A stretch of 64,000 nt of DNA from JBGLNJ01 sp041300525 (GTDB lineage Bacteria > Chloroflexota > Anaerolineae > Fen-1058): the NCBI GenBank assembly GCA_041300525.1, contig JBGLNJ010000001.1, forward strand, positions 2,976,001-3,040,000, written 5' to 3'. The notes under the pieces are model-generated. The model was not told where the DNA came from and did no database searches. It saw only the letters and a program-made list of their open reading frames with translations. The translations under genes were made by a program, and so were the position numbers. This document shows positions 16,934 through 26,661 of this stretch, one piece after another (the first letter of the stretch is position 1; each line of letters starts with the position of its first letter).

Positions 16934-17218
16934 TCATCGAATGTCCGGCCATGCTGTGACAACGTATGAATTGTCTGGATATGCCAGCACAACAACCGTG
17001 ATGTTGTTATAGTGACCCGTGAGTGTGTTGCATCGTCGAGAGTAAAAGAACTTGAATGGTTTGAGTGTGTCCTCTCGGCGGCGTCCCAAGCGAATGGTGG
17101 ACAGCACGTCGTCCTGGTGTCCGGCCAATGCCTTGTGACGAAAAGTGATATGCCGCCAGCGTTCTTTTGTGAGATAAACCTCGTGTCCCTGGCGGTCGCG
17201 CACTGTCCATTTGTCCAT
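16934..17218 (-). CDS. small RNase-like protein (PBECR-type), possible toxin
   Basis: A 94-residue protein. WTVRDRQGHEVYLTKERWRH and ITFRHKALAGHQDDVLSTIR resemble the Barnase/EndoU/RelE-like fold proteins (PBECR group) often found beside DUF2283 proteins in mobile contexts. Conserved-looking His, Arg and Tyr residues could form an RNase site, but I cannot assign catalytic residues with confidence. First gene of the two-gene unit that lies between two copies of the biotin-carrier 3' end. A housekeeping role cannot be excluded. Confidence 0.55.
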   Translation of the reverse strand: MDKWTVRDRQGHEVYLTKERWRHITFRHKALAGHQDDVLSTIRLGRRREDTLKPFKFFYSRRCNTLTGHYNNITVVVLAYPDNSYVVTAWPDIR

Positions 17219-17324
17219 GATGGATCCCCGGCCTCGCTACAGGGCACAAGATGGTGATTTACCGAAACCATTGTACAATAAAACGCGTGCAAATCAAGTC
17301 GCCTTGCACCATAAACAGCGCAGT

Positions 17325-17360
17325 CGGTGGAGATGCGGCAGGTGTTGGCGGTGATAGAGT
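17325..17360 (+). repeat. biotin-carrier 3'-end repeat, copy 2 (orphan)
   Basis: Identical over 36 bp to 16456-16491, but with no biotin-carrier gene upstream. It ends 21 bp before the thiamine-binding protein gene and appears to supply its upstream context. This is what an insertion with a duplicated target, or an alternative assembly path, would leave. Confidence 0.9.
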
Positions 17361-17381
17361 GAGGCGCAAAGGAGCCACATA

Positions 17382-17693
17382 ATGAAAGTGATCGTTGATC
17401 TTTGCATCATTCCATTGGGAGTGGGTGTCTCGTTATCCGGATACGTCGCCGCGTGCGAGCGGGTTCTGGCGGACGCCGGATTAAAAGTCCAGCTTCATGC
17501 CAACGGCACGAACGTCGAGGGCGAGTGGGACGCCGTCTTTGGCGCGATCAAGCGCTGCCACGAGGTCTTGCACGAGATGGGCGCGCCGCGAATCTTTACC
17601 ACATTTCACGCCGGCACCCGGACAGACCGCGAGCAAACGATGCAGGACAAGATCGAGAGCGTGGAGGAAAAGCTGAGAGCAGACAGAGTTTAG
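17382..17693 (+). CDS. MTH1187/YqgV-family thiamine-binding protein
   Basis: A 103-residue ferredoxin-fold protein. MKVIVDLCIIPLGVGVSLS is the conserved start, LHANGTNVEGEWDAVFGAIK the family core, and the C-terminal helix is rich in Glu/Arg. Members bind thiamine or a related ligand as tetramers in the cytoplasm, and related proteins sit by thiamine or lipid genes; the exact role is unsettled. RBS AAAGGAG lies upstream of ATG 17382. It follows orphan repeat copy 2, so it was probably originally directly downstream of the biotin-carrier gene. Confidence 0.85.
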   Translation: MKVIVDLCIIPLGVGVSLSGYVAACERVLADAGLKVQLHANGTNVEGEWDAVFGAIKRCHEVLHEMGAPRIFTTFHAGTRTDREQTMQDKIESVEEKLRADRV

Positions 17694-17706
17694 CGTGGCG
17701 GGTCGG

Positions 17707-17738
17707 TGGAGAGATGGCAGGTGTTGGCGGTAATTGAC
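17707..17738 (+). repeat. biotin-carrier 3'-end repeat, copy 3 (diverged)
   Basis: A third, diverged copy of the same gene end (GGTGGAGAGATGGCAGGTGT then TGGCGGTAATTGA), 10-15 bp after the thiamine-binding gene. It carries an indel and base changes relative to copies 1 and 2. The following 90 bp to the next gene show nothing recognisable. Confidence 0.75.
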
Positions 17739-17830
17739 TGATATGTGTGTTGTAGTGATTGCGACCTCACCAGAATTGACTGCAATACGGCCGAGGCAAC
17801 AAAATTGGAAAGCCAAGAAAGGTGCCAAAG

Positions 17831-18357
17831 ATGATACGCCAACCAGCCTCATTCATCGCCATTACGTTGATTGCTATTGTCCTCGCCGGAGCGAGCGCGC
17901 TGGCTGCGGCGACTAGCCGGCCAGCGAATGTCGTGCCGATGTCGGAACTGCCGGAAGCACCGGGCGGCAACGATCGAATCAGCGACACGACGTCATGGAA
18001 AAGCGAGCACAATGGGATAGTATCTACATCGTCGGTTACTTGCGTGTTGTTCATTACAACGACGTCAGACGGTATTGGCCCGAACGACTTTCATACTGCT
18101 GTACATCTGGGTAACTACACGAACCTCGCTTTGGCGGTTGGCAATGTCCCCACCAGCCCTGTTTCGGCCCCGGCATTTGACGAGTACTTTCGCCTGGACA
18201 ACACTGTTGTCGGCGCTTCCTACAAGGTGGATGCCATCCCGGATTACGCTACTAATTACAATCTGGGCCTCATTATTTACGACGTTGGCTTTAGGCCCAT
18301 CATGACCGACACGAACACGGCTGACAACAACAGTGCCTCATTAACACTGGTGCCGGG
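17831..18357 (+). pseudogene. secreted protein, N-terminal part (3' truncated)
   Basis: Begins with a signal peptide (MIRQPASFIAITLIAIVLAG, then ASALAAA). Beta-rich sequence follows, including the phrases YKVDAIPDYATNYNLGLIIY and TDTNTADNNSASLTLV, typical of pre-peptidase-like surface domains in Anaerolineae. After LTLVP the frame runs directly into a histidine-kinase-type ATPase domain, which is a sequence join and not a secreted kinase. ATG 17831 is preferred over the upstream in-frame GTG at 17822. Confidence 0.7.
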
Positions 18358-18673
18358 TTCAGGCGGCATCCGTCGCGTGGCCGTTGCCACCTACGAGGCA
18401 GAGATCAACGTCGTCGTCTACACCGAAGGGGGCGAGATCGTCGCCGAGGTGCAGCCCGACCGCATCAAGATCGAAACCCTGGATAAAGGCCCTGGCATTC
18501 CGGACATCGAACAGGCCATGCAGCCGGGTTACTCGACTGCTCCCGACTGGGTGAGGGAGATGGGCTTTGGCGCAGGAATGGGCCTGCCCAACATCAAATC
18601 TTGCGCCGACCAGATGAACCTGGAATCTACGGTGGGTGTGGGCACCCATCTGACCATTATCATTGCATACTGA
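18358..18673 (+). pseudogene. RsbT/HATPase-type ATP-binding protein, N-terminus missing
   Basis: Reads IRRVAVATYEAEINVVVYTE (N-box with ExN), then DKGPGIPD (G1 box) and GFGAGMGLPNI (G2 box), and ends in TGA 18673. This is the GHKL ATPase of anti-sigma-factor type that in many anaerobes stands just upstream of nuoE/hndA-like genes in [FeFe]-hydrogenase or formate dehydrogenase operons; the same order is seen here, 12 bp before the NuoE-NuoF fusion. Its first third is lost at the join. The role in the complex is not established. Confidence 0.8.
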
Positions 18674-18685
18674 AGGAGCATCACT

Positions 18686-20443
<1,758 letters not shown>

Positions 20444-20451
20444 AGACAAGG

Positions 20452-20521
20452 GATAGAGACAAGAGATAGAGATAGAGATAGAGATAGCGACATATCACCT
20501 TCTCTATCTCTTGTCTCTATC
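20452..20521. repeat. 21-bp perfect inverted repeat of GATAGAGA units
   Basis: Low-complexity GATAGAGA/GACAAGAG sequence; arms at 20452-20472 and 20501-20521 are exact reverse complements. It lies between the NuoE-NuoF gene and the formate dehydrogenase, only 21 bp before the ATG of the latter, so it may act as an intercistronic hairpin (mRNA processing, attenuation) or be a fossil of simple-repeat expansion. Confidence 0.85.
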
Positions 20522-20542
20522 TCTATCTTCACAGGAGCGAAC

Positions 20543-23329
20543 ATGGCAAAGGTAAACCTTACCATCAACGGCAAAGCGGTTCAGGCCGAAGAGGGCCAGC
20601 CCATTCTCAAGGCGGCGCAGACGGCGGGCATTCACATCCCCACGTTGTGCTATCACCGTGATCTCACGCCGACGGGCAACTGCCGCATCTGCGTCGTCGA
20701 AGTCGAAAAGCAGCGGTTCTTGCAAGCAGCCTGCGTCTTTCCGGTGACCGAGGGGATGGTGGTCAAGACCCAAAGCGAGCGCGTGATCCGATCACGCCGC
20801 AAGACGCTTGAATTGATGTTGGCTAACCATCCGCAGGATTGCCTGGTCTGCGATGTGAGCGGGTCGTGCGAGCTGCAAGACCTGGCCTACGAGTACCAGG
20901 TGAGCGTGCCCGAGTGGGGCAGCAAGGGGACACGCTACGCGGCCGATAGCGACCCCAATCCATTCGTCCGGGTGGACTTTAACAAGTGCATCCTCTGCCG
21001 GCGCTGTGTGCTGGCCTGCGCCGAGATCCAAGGCCGCAACGTGTGGGGCGTGGCTTATCGCGGCTTTGACGAGCGCATCGTCGCCGGAGCCGACGTGACC
21101 ATGCTCGAAGCGCGGTGCGAGTCGTGCGGCCAGTGCGTTGCCTACTGTCCCACCGGCGCGTTGAGCGACAAGATGTCGCACGGCCTGGGCCGCGCGCACC
21201 AAGTCAAAAAGGTCACCACGACGTGTACCTATTGCGGCGTGGGCTGCCAGTTTGACCTGAACGTGAAGGAGGGCCGCGTCATCGGCGTCACCTCGAATCC
21301 GAACGCGCCGGTCAATGGGATGGCGCTGTGCGTCAAGGGCCGCTACGGCTACGACTTTATCCATCACCCCGACCGGTTGACCAAGCCCAAGGTGCGCCAG
21401 TACCTGCTCGACGGCCAGCCCAAGGTCAAAGACGACAAGTGGGTCGAGGTGGATTGGGACACGGCGCTGAACATTACCGCGCGCAAACTGCGCGAAGCGC
21501 GCGATGCGCATGGCAGCGACAGCGTGGGAGTGTTGACTTCGGCCAAGTGTACGAACGAAGAAAACTATTTGATGAACAAGTTCGCCCGGCAAGTGATCGG
21601 GACGAACAACATTGACCATTGCGCCCGGCTCTGACACAGCAGCACGGTGGCCGGTCTGGCCGCCTCGTTCGGCTCGGGCGCAATGTCCAACTCGATGAAG
21701 GATGTCGCGGAACAGTCCGCCGCCATGTTGATCATCGGGTCGAATACGACAGAACAGCATCCGGTCTTTGGCGCCATGATTCGTCGGGCGGTCAGGACAC
21801 GCGGCGTCAAGCTGGTGGTGGCCGACCCACGCAAGATTGACATCACCGAGTGCGCCGCGCCGGACGGCGTGCACTTGCAGCATAAACCCGGCACCGACAT
21901 CCCGCTGCTCAACGGCCTGATGAATATCATCCTGGAAAAAGGCTGGGAGGACAAGACGTTCGTCGCCGAGCGCACGGAAGGTTTTGAAGAGTTCAAAGCC
22001 GTCGTCGAACAATACACGCCGGACAAGGTCGCCGAAATCACGGGCGTGCCGGTGGAGCAGCTTTACCAGGCCGCTGAAATCCTGGCGACCCCTGCGGGCA
22101 AGCCGATGGCCGTGATCTGGGCCATGGGCATCACGCAGCACATCGTGGGCGTGCGCAACGTGATGGATTTGGCGAACTTGCAAATGCTCTTGGGCAACAT
22201 GGGCGTGCCCGGCGGCGGCGTCAACCCGCTGCGCGGCCAGAACAATGTGCAGGGCGCGTGCGACATGGGCGGGCTGCCCAACGTCTACCCGGCCTATCAA
22301 GCGGTGACGGTCGAAGCCGTGCGCCAGAAATTTGAAGCGGCCTGGGGCGCGCCGATGTCCAACAAGGTCGGCCTGACGGTTACCGAAATGATCCCCGGTA
22401 TAGCCCTCGGCAAGATCAAGGCGCTCTATATCCTGGGCGAAGACCCTGTGATGAGCGACCCGGACACCCATCACCTGCGCCATTGCCTGGAGGCATGTGA
22501 TTTCATCGTCTTGCAGGACATCTTTCCTACCGAGACAGCGCCTTACGCCGATGTGCTGCTGCCCGGCGTGAGCTTTGCGGAAAAGACCGGCACGTTCACC
22601 AACACCGAGCGGCGCATCCAGATGGTGCGCCAGGCCGTCGAGCCGCCGGGCGAAGCGCGCCAGGATTGGAGCATCACAGCGGACTTGGCAAGGCGCGTGC
22701 TGGCCGAAGGCGCTCGTAAGATCGAAGGCGGCGCGCACGCCGGTTGGGACTATGCTCATACGTCGCAGATCATGGCTGAAATCAACGCACTCACACCGAG
22801 CTATGCCGGCGCCACCCACGAGCGGCTGGAGCGCGGCGAAACCTTCCAGTGGCCGGTCAAAGACGCCACGCACCCCGGCACGCCGATTTTGCACGTGGGC
22901 CAGTTTGCGCGCGGCAAGGGCAAGTTTGCGCCGATCGAGCACGTCCCGCCGGCCGAGATGCCCGACGACGAATATCCCATGATCCTGACCACCGGGCGCG
23001 TGCTGTATCACTATCACGGCGGCGAAATGTCTCGCCGCGCCAAGGGGCTGATGGAAATCTATGGGCAGACGCTCGTCGAAGTGAATCCGGAAGATGCAGC
23101 GCGGATGGGACTGGACGGCACGCTCCGCGAGCGCATCAAGATCACCTCCCGGCGCGGCGCGATGGAAGCCGAGGCGCACATCACCGACCGCGTGCCGCCC
23201 GGCATGGTCTTTGCCAACTTTCACTTCCCCGGCGATCAGAATGTCAACAACGTGACCATTGCTGCGCTGGATCCGGTCGCCAAGATTCCAGAGTACAAGG
23301 TCTGCGCAGTGAGAGTGGAGCCAGCATAG
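20543..23329 (+). CDS. fdhA: selenocysteine formate dehydrogenase alpha subunit (TGA 21632-21634 = Sec)
   Basis: A single 928-residue selenoprotein read through TGA 21632-21634. N-terminal domains: [2Fe-2S] ferredoxin (CYHRDLTPTGNCRIC), NuoG-type Cys/His cluster (HPQDCLVCDVSGSC), and two [4Fe-4S] clusters (CILCRRCVLAC, CESCGQCVAYC). A molybdopterin-bis-PGD domain follows, with its own cluster CTYCGVGC. The active-site context is CARL-Sec-HSSTVAGL, the same as in clostridial Sec-type FdhA. The second part carries normal Mo-oxidoreductase motifs (TEQHPVFG, GVPGGGVNPLRGQNNVQGA, HYHGG). Oxidises formate or reduces CO2 in the cytoplasm with the NuoE-NuoF partner. A SECIS lies right after the TGA. 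Confidence 0.93.
21646..21664 (+). promoter_or_regulatory. SECIS hairpin for selenocysteine insertion
   Basis: Eleven bases after the TGA, GGTGGCC (21646-21652) pairs with GGCCGCC (21658-21664), with a five-base loop GGTCT. The GGTCT apical loop is the SelB-binding signature of the E. coli fdhF SECIS, and the spacing also matches. Decisive for reading TGA as selenocysteine. Confidence 0.9.
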
Positions 23330-23339
23330 GAGGAGAGCC

Positions 23340-23723
23340 ATGAGCCAAAAAAGAATTCTCGTCGTGGACGACGATCCCGATTTTGCCCTCGCCGTCCGAA
23401 TGATATTGGAGGCCGAAGGGTACCTGGTCGAGGAGGCCACGAGCGGAGCCGAAGGGCTGGCCAAGATGCGGGCCAGCCTGCCCGACCTGGTGTTGATGGA
23501 CGTGATGATGGCGAATCCCCTGGATGGGTATTACACGACTCAAGAGATCTCGGATGACCCCAAGCTGCGCGCAGTGCCCATCCTGATGATCTCATCTATC
23601 GCCAGCACGCCGTACGTGTCGTCCTTCCCCACCGACCAATACTTGCAGATCGTGGATTTCATCTCCAAGCCTATCGAGCCGGACCAGTTCATAGCGAAGG
23701 TGAGAGGGACGCTCAAATCCTGA
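23340..23723 (+). CDS. single-domain response regulator (CheY-like)
   Basis: A 127-residue receiver domain: acidic pair in LVVDDDPDF, phosphoacceptor Asp in DLVLMDVMM, Ser/Thr switch in LMISSIA, and Lys in FISKPIEP. No output domain. It starts 10 bp after the formate dehydrogenase with AGGAGAGCC upstream, so it is the last gene of the HATPase-nuoEF-fdhA operon. Free receivers of this sort also accompany [FeFe]-hydrogenase operons; the partner kinase is unknown. A strong terminator follows. Confidence 0.9.
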   Translation: MSQKRILVVDDDPDFALAVRMILEAEGYLVEEATSGAEGLAKMRASLPDLVLMDVMMANPLDGYYTTQEISDDPKLRAVPILMISSIASTPYVSSFPTDQYLQIVDFISKPIEPDQFIAKVRGTLKS

Positions 23724-23729
23724 TGAGCA

Positions 23730-23771
23730 CTCGCCCTGCCTCTGGCTTTTCGGAGGCAGGGCGAGCTTTTA
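23730..23771 (+). terminator. intrinsic terminator of the formate dehydrogenase operon
   Basis: A 13-bp perfect stem CTCGCCCTGCCTC / GAGGCAGGGCGAG (23730-23742 and 23753-23765), 10-base loop, then CTTTTAT. Confidence 0.92.
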
Positions 23772-24000
23772 TCTGGCCCCACCATCAGGCGCGCCATCAG
23801 GCGCGCCATCGGGCGGCAGGTGCCGCCGGTCGCCAACACCTGGTCGACCGTGAACACACTCGGAATCGCCAGCGTGCTTTGCCGGCCTATCGAAGCCGGG
23901 CCATCCAGATAGTCGACGGCCACCCGGTTGCCGCTGGTGGCGAACTTCAGATCGTAATCGAATCCCGCAAGGTCAATTGCATGCCCGCCGAAGGTTGGAT
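23772..24000 (-). other. orphan fragment of unknown origin
   Basis: Between the terminator and the DUF2804 part no gene is clear. The minus frame reads plausibly (FGGHAIDLAGFDYDLKFATS, then GNRVAVDYLDGPASIGRQST and FTVDQVLATGG) and ends in a duplicated 12-bp unit CAGGCGCGCCAT coding MARL twice. The plus frame here is open but not protein-like. I do not recognise the family. A block join lies within or at one edge of this stretch. Confidence 0.4.
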
Positions 24001-24475
24001 CAAGCGTGGGGATGAGCAGATCGAGATTCACCCTGCCAACAGCCTGGGCAATTTGGACTGGGGGCGCGGCGTATGGGAATACAACTCGTTCTGGGTGTGG
24101 GCCAGCGCATCGGGCTTTCTGCCGGACGGGCGCACGGTCGGCCTGAACATGGGATATGGATTCGGCGATACGTCGGCGGCCACCGAGAATGCGCTGATTC
24201 TGAACGGGCACATTCACAAGCTGGCCCGAGTGGATTTCCAGTACGACTCGTCCGACTTTAAGCGCCACTGGAGAATGGTATCACCTGATGGCCGGCTGGA
24301 TTTGGAATTCGTTCCTTTCGTGGAACGTTTCGCCAAGACCGACCTGGTTGTGCTCAACAGCGAGGTGCACCAAATGTTTGGCCGCTATAGCGGGACGGTG
24401 CAAGCAGACGATGGCGAGGTCATCCGTTTGGATGGCCTGGTCGGGTTTGCCGAAGAGCATCACGCCAAGTGGTGA
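24000..24475 (+). pseudogene. DUF2804 family protein, C-terminal part
   Basis: Reads IEIHPANSLGNLDWGRGVWE, WVWASASGFLPDGRTVGLNM and GYGFGDTSAATENALILNG, then HKLARVDFQYDSSDFKRHWR; LDWGRGVW and N-x-G-x-GF with TEN are hallmarks of DUF2804. It ends at TGA 24475. The N-terminal half is absent; upstream codons in this frame (from 23723) do not look like this family. Function of DUF2804 proteins is unknown. The next gene follows 16 bp later. Confidence 0.7.
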
Positions 24476-24491
24476 ATGGAGAGGTGAGACC

Positions 24492-25040
24492 ATGTTCATG
24501 CTGTTCGTTTTCGTCGTCGGGTCTGCCGTCATCGTCTATGTGTCGAGAGCTTCCCTGCGCGCTCCGCGTTCGCACGGCTTTTACCGCTTCTTTGCCTGGG
24601 AGACAATCCTGGCGCTGACGGTGCTGAACCTTGACCATTGGTTTGACCATCCATTCGCGTGGCACCAGCTTGTCTCCTGGTTCCTGCTGATCATATCGCT
24701 GTTCCTGGTGATTCACGCCGCGCGCCTGCTCAAGCGAATGGGACAACAGAATGTCAAGCGAGATGATTCGCCGATGCTCGCTTTTGAAAAGACGAGCACT
24801 ATCGTCGCGGCGGGCGCATACCGCTACATCCGACACCCGCTCTACAGTTCGCTGCTATTCCTGGCCTGGGGCGTGGCGTTCAAGGTTCCCTCTTGGCTCA
24901 GCGGCCTGCTGGCTTTGATCGCCACGCTGTTTCTGGTCGCCACCGCCAAAGCCGAGGAAGTCGAGAACATCCGCTTCTTTGGCCCGGCCTATCAAGAGTA
25001 CGTGCAAAGAACCAAGCTGTTCATCCCGTTTCTGTTTTGA
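24492..25040 (+). CDS. isoprenylcysteine carboxyl methyltransferase-like membrane protein (ICMT/PEMT fold)
   Basis: A 182-residue protein with four to five hydrophobic helices. The C-terminal signature AGAYRYIRHPLYSSLLFLAW (RxPxY-type SAM site) and the later EEVENIRFFGPAYQEYVQRT are characteristic of the ICMT/NnrU/PEMT superfamily. It would methylate a small lipid, thiol or amine at the membrane; the substrate is unknown. ATG 24492 has GAGGTGAGACC upstream. Converges with the reductive-dehalogenase-like gene. Confidence 0.85.
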   Translation: MFMLFVFVVGSAVIVYVSRASLRAPRSHGFYRFFAWETILALTVLNLDHWFDHPFAWHQLVSWFLLIISLFLVIHAARLLKRMGQQNVKRDDSPMLAFEKTSTIVAAGAYRYIRHPLYSSLLFLAWGVAFKVPSWLSGLLALIATLFLVATAKAEEVENIRFFGPAYQEYVQRTKLFIPFLF

Positions 25041-25144
25041 GGAAAAGCGCACGCCACACCCCGCACGCATGGCCGCTCTTTGCTCGCCTCCGCAAGGTTC
25101 AAATCTCCCCACTTTTTGAAAAGATACCAACCGGCGCTATCCGT

Positions 25145-25240
25145 TTATCCGCCGTCCCTCAGTTGCCCTTGTCTGAACCGTATTGAGCTTACACGCTGCG
25201 AGGCGAACGTCACATTAGATTGTGGGTCATCGTTCACAAC
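25145..25240 (-). pseudogene. remnant of a nitrilase C-terminus
   Basis: In the minus frame this reads VVNDDPQSNVTFASQRVSS, closely matching the last residues of the nitrilase at 26662-27678 (VNDRPQSNMAFASQQ; 11 of 15 identical). It overlaps the 3' end of the reductive-dehalogenase-like gene in another frame. The rest of this second nitrilase is absent. The remaining 100 bp to the plus-strand methyltransferase show nothing recognisable. Confidence 0.6.
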
Positions 25241-26609
25241 TGATGTCCATCCACTCTGGCAGAGCCAATGGAGCCGGTTTCCTGCCGTAAAGCAAGTTAT
25301 CCATCTTGAGAGCAAACACCCGAAACAGCACAGAGTTACGCACTCCGAAACGAATAAAATTGTGCACAAGGTTGTTAGGGTGAGAGTATGGACACACGCG
25401 CATGCAGCGCGCGCAATCCGTTCCGACGGTGCACCAAAAGGTGAAGCAGGCTTCCGAATTGATTCGCCATCGCCTGATACCGTCTACTTCGACCCGGTCG
25501 CCAAAGGGGATAGCTTTGCTCGGGCAAGCGTCTGCGCATTTCTTGCACCGGGTGCAAAAATCAATCATGGAATAGCTTCTTGTTCTTTGGTCGGTGACGA
25601 GTGGCAAATCAGTTGTCACAACGGCTAGTCGGACTCTGGGGCCAAGCTCGGGCGTCATCAACAGTCCCATTCTGCCGATTTCACCCAGCCCGGCGTCGCG
25701 GGCAACGAGGGGACAGATGACGCGATAATTGCCGTCAATGTGCGCACGGGCTGGATGACCCAGACCGCGAATAAACTCGGCCAACTGAACTGCAATCGCG
25801 CCTGAGGCAAGGTATTGCTGGGCAGATTCCATCACCGTCGGGCCAAAAGGTGCCCGGTCGAGTGTGTACTTGTCCATCTCTACGGTCAGCGCGATGGCAA
25901 ATTTGTGTCCCAGATCAACCGGCTGACCATATAGCTCGCCGCGCCCAATGTGGCTGTACAGGTGATAGTCTTTCAGCTCCGTGATCCCAACGGACACCGC
26001 ACCGAGTTTCTTGGCCCAGCGTTTTACAAAGATGGATGCTTTCGCCGGATCCGGGTGAAACTGCTCCTGCGGGTTGGAATCTTGATCGAGGATGGCATGA
26101 AATGCCACAACAGTTGCGAAACTGGCCTCTGCGGCTGAGAAGGTATAGGGATCATAGTAGGTTGCCCCCTTTTTCAACAGCCCCGGTTTAGCCCTGAATT
26201 TATCATCCAATTCTTTTTTGTCTGGGTTTTGCCTATAGTACTCCTCGAAACGCTCCGATCCCTTTTCCAGGCGATAGCGTGAAAACATGATGTCGCGTTC
26301 GTCAATGCGGCGCTGGGGCGTGTCGTTTTCGGGTATACGTTTTTGTCCAAGCGGTATGAGAAAGACAAGTCCGGCCAGCACAGTCAACGCAATCAACATC
26401 AAAGCAATGGTGGTCTGATAGGCAAAGGGAAACAAACCAACAACCAGGTAGGGCAAGGGGAGCGACACGGCCAACAAACATGCCCTGCTTGCGGCGTGAC
26501 GCTCACCTTCCTTGATAGACACAAAGACAGCGCCTAGCATCATTGCCAAAATTGCCAGGCCGATGGCGATCGTCAACCAGTTTATTAGATGTGTCAGGTT
26601 CATCTGCAT
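25227..26609 (-). CDS. reductive-dehalogenase-like membrane Fe-S protein
   Basis: A 460-residue protein. Three hydrophobic segments at the N-terminus (residues 5-95) replace the Tat signal of classical RdhA. A middle domain (about 130-350) matches the cobalamin-binding reductase domain, including ARDAGLGEIGRMGLLMTPEL. C-terminally there are two [4Fe-4S] motifs, FCTRCKKCADACPSKAI and CFTFWCTVGTDCARCMRVCP. Start MQMNLTHL at 26609 has GGGGAAGACC upstream. Related proteins reduce organohalides or epoxyqueuosine; the membrane-anchored form without Tat is seen in Chloroflexota. The substrate is unknown. It lies 52 bp after the nitrilase and may be co-transcribed with it. Confidence 0.85.
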   Translation of the reverse strand: MQMNLTHLINWLTIAIGLAILAMMLGAVFVSIKEGERHAASRACLLAVSLPLPYLVVGLFPFAYQTTIALMLIALTVLAGLVFLIPLGQKRIPENDTPQRRIDERDIMFSRYRLEKGSERFEEYYRQNPDKKELDDKFRAKPGLLKKGATYYDPYTFSAAEASFATVVAFHAILDQDSNPQEQFHPDPAKASIFVKRWAKKLGAVSVGITELKDYHLYSHIGRGELYGQPVDLGHKFAIALTVEMDKYTLDRAPFGPTVMESAQQYLASGAIAVQLAEFIRGLGHPARAHIDGNYRVICPLVARDAGLGEIGRMGLLMTPELGPRVRLAVVTTDLPLVTDQRTRSYSMIDFCTRCKKCADACPSKAIPFGDRVEVDGIRRWRINSEACFTFWCTVGTDCARCMRVCPYSHPNNLVHNFIRFGVRNSVLFRVFALKMDNLLYGRKPAPLALPEWMDISCER

Positions 26610-26661
26610 GATGGTCTTCCCCTTTCGATTAAGGCCAGCCGTTCGTCCTCCGTCTGCACCA

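Noticed and set aside
17831..18673. A secreted protein with a C-terminal ATPase domain
   Set aside because: A GHKL ATPase would not function outside the cell, and the position matches the periodic joins; two fragments are more likely.
20543..21634. A separate short NuoG-like protein ending at TGA 21634
   Set aside because: The downstream frame continues the same enzyme, the context is the Sec site of FdhA, and a SECIS hairpin follows.
20792..23464. An 890-codon minus-strand frame opposite the formate dehydrogenase
   Set aside because: Same antisense effect; the plus strand codes a well-conserved selenoenzyme over this whole length.
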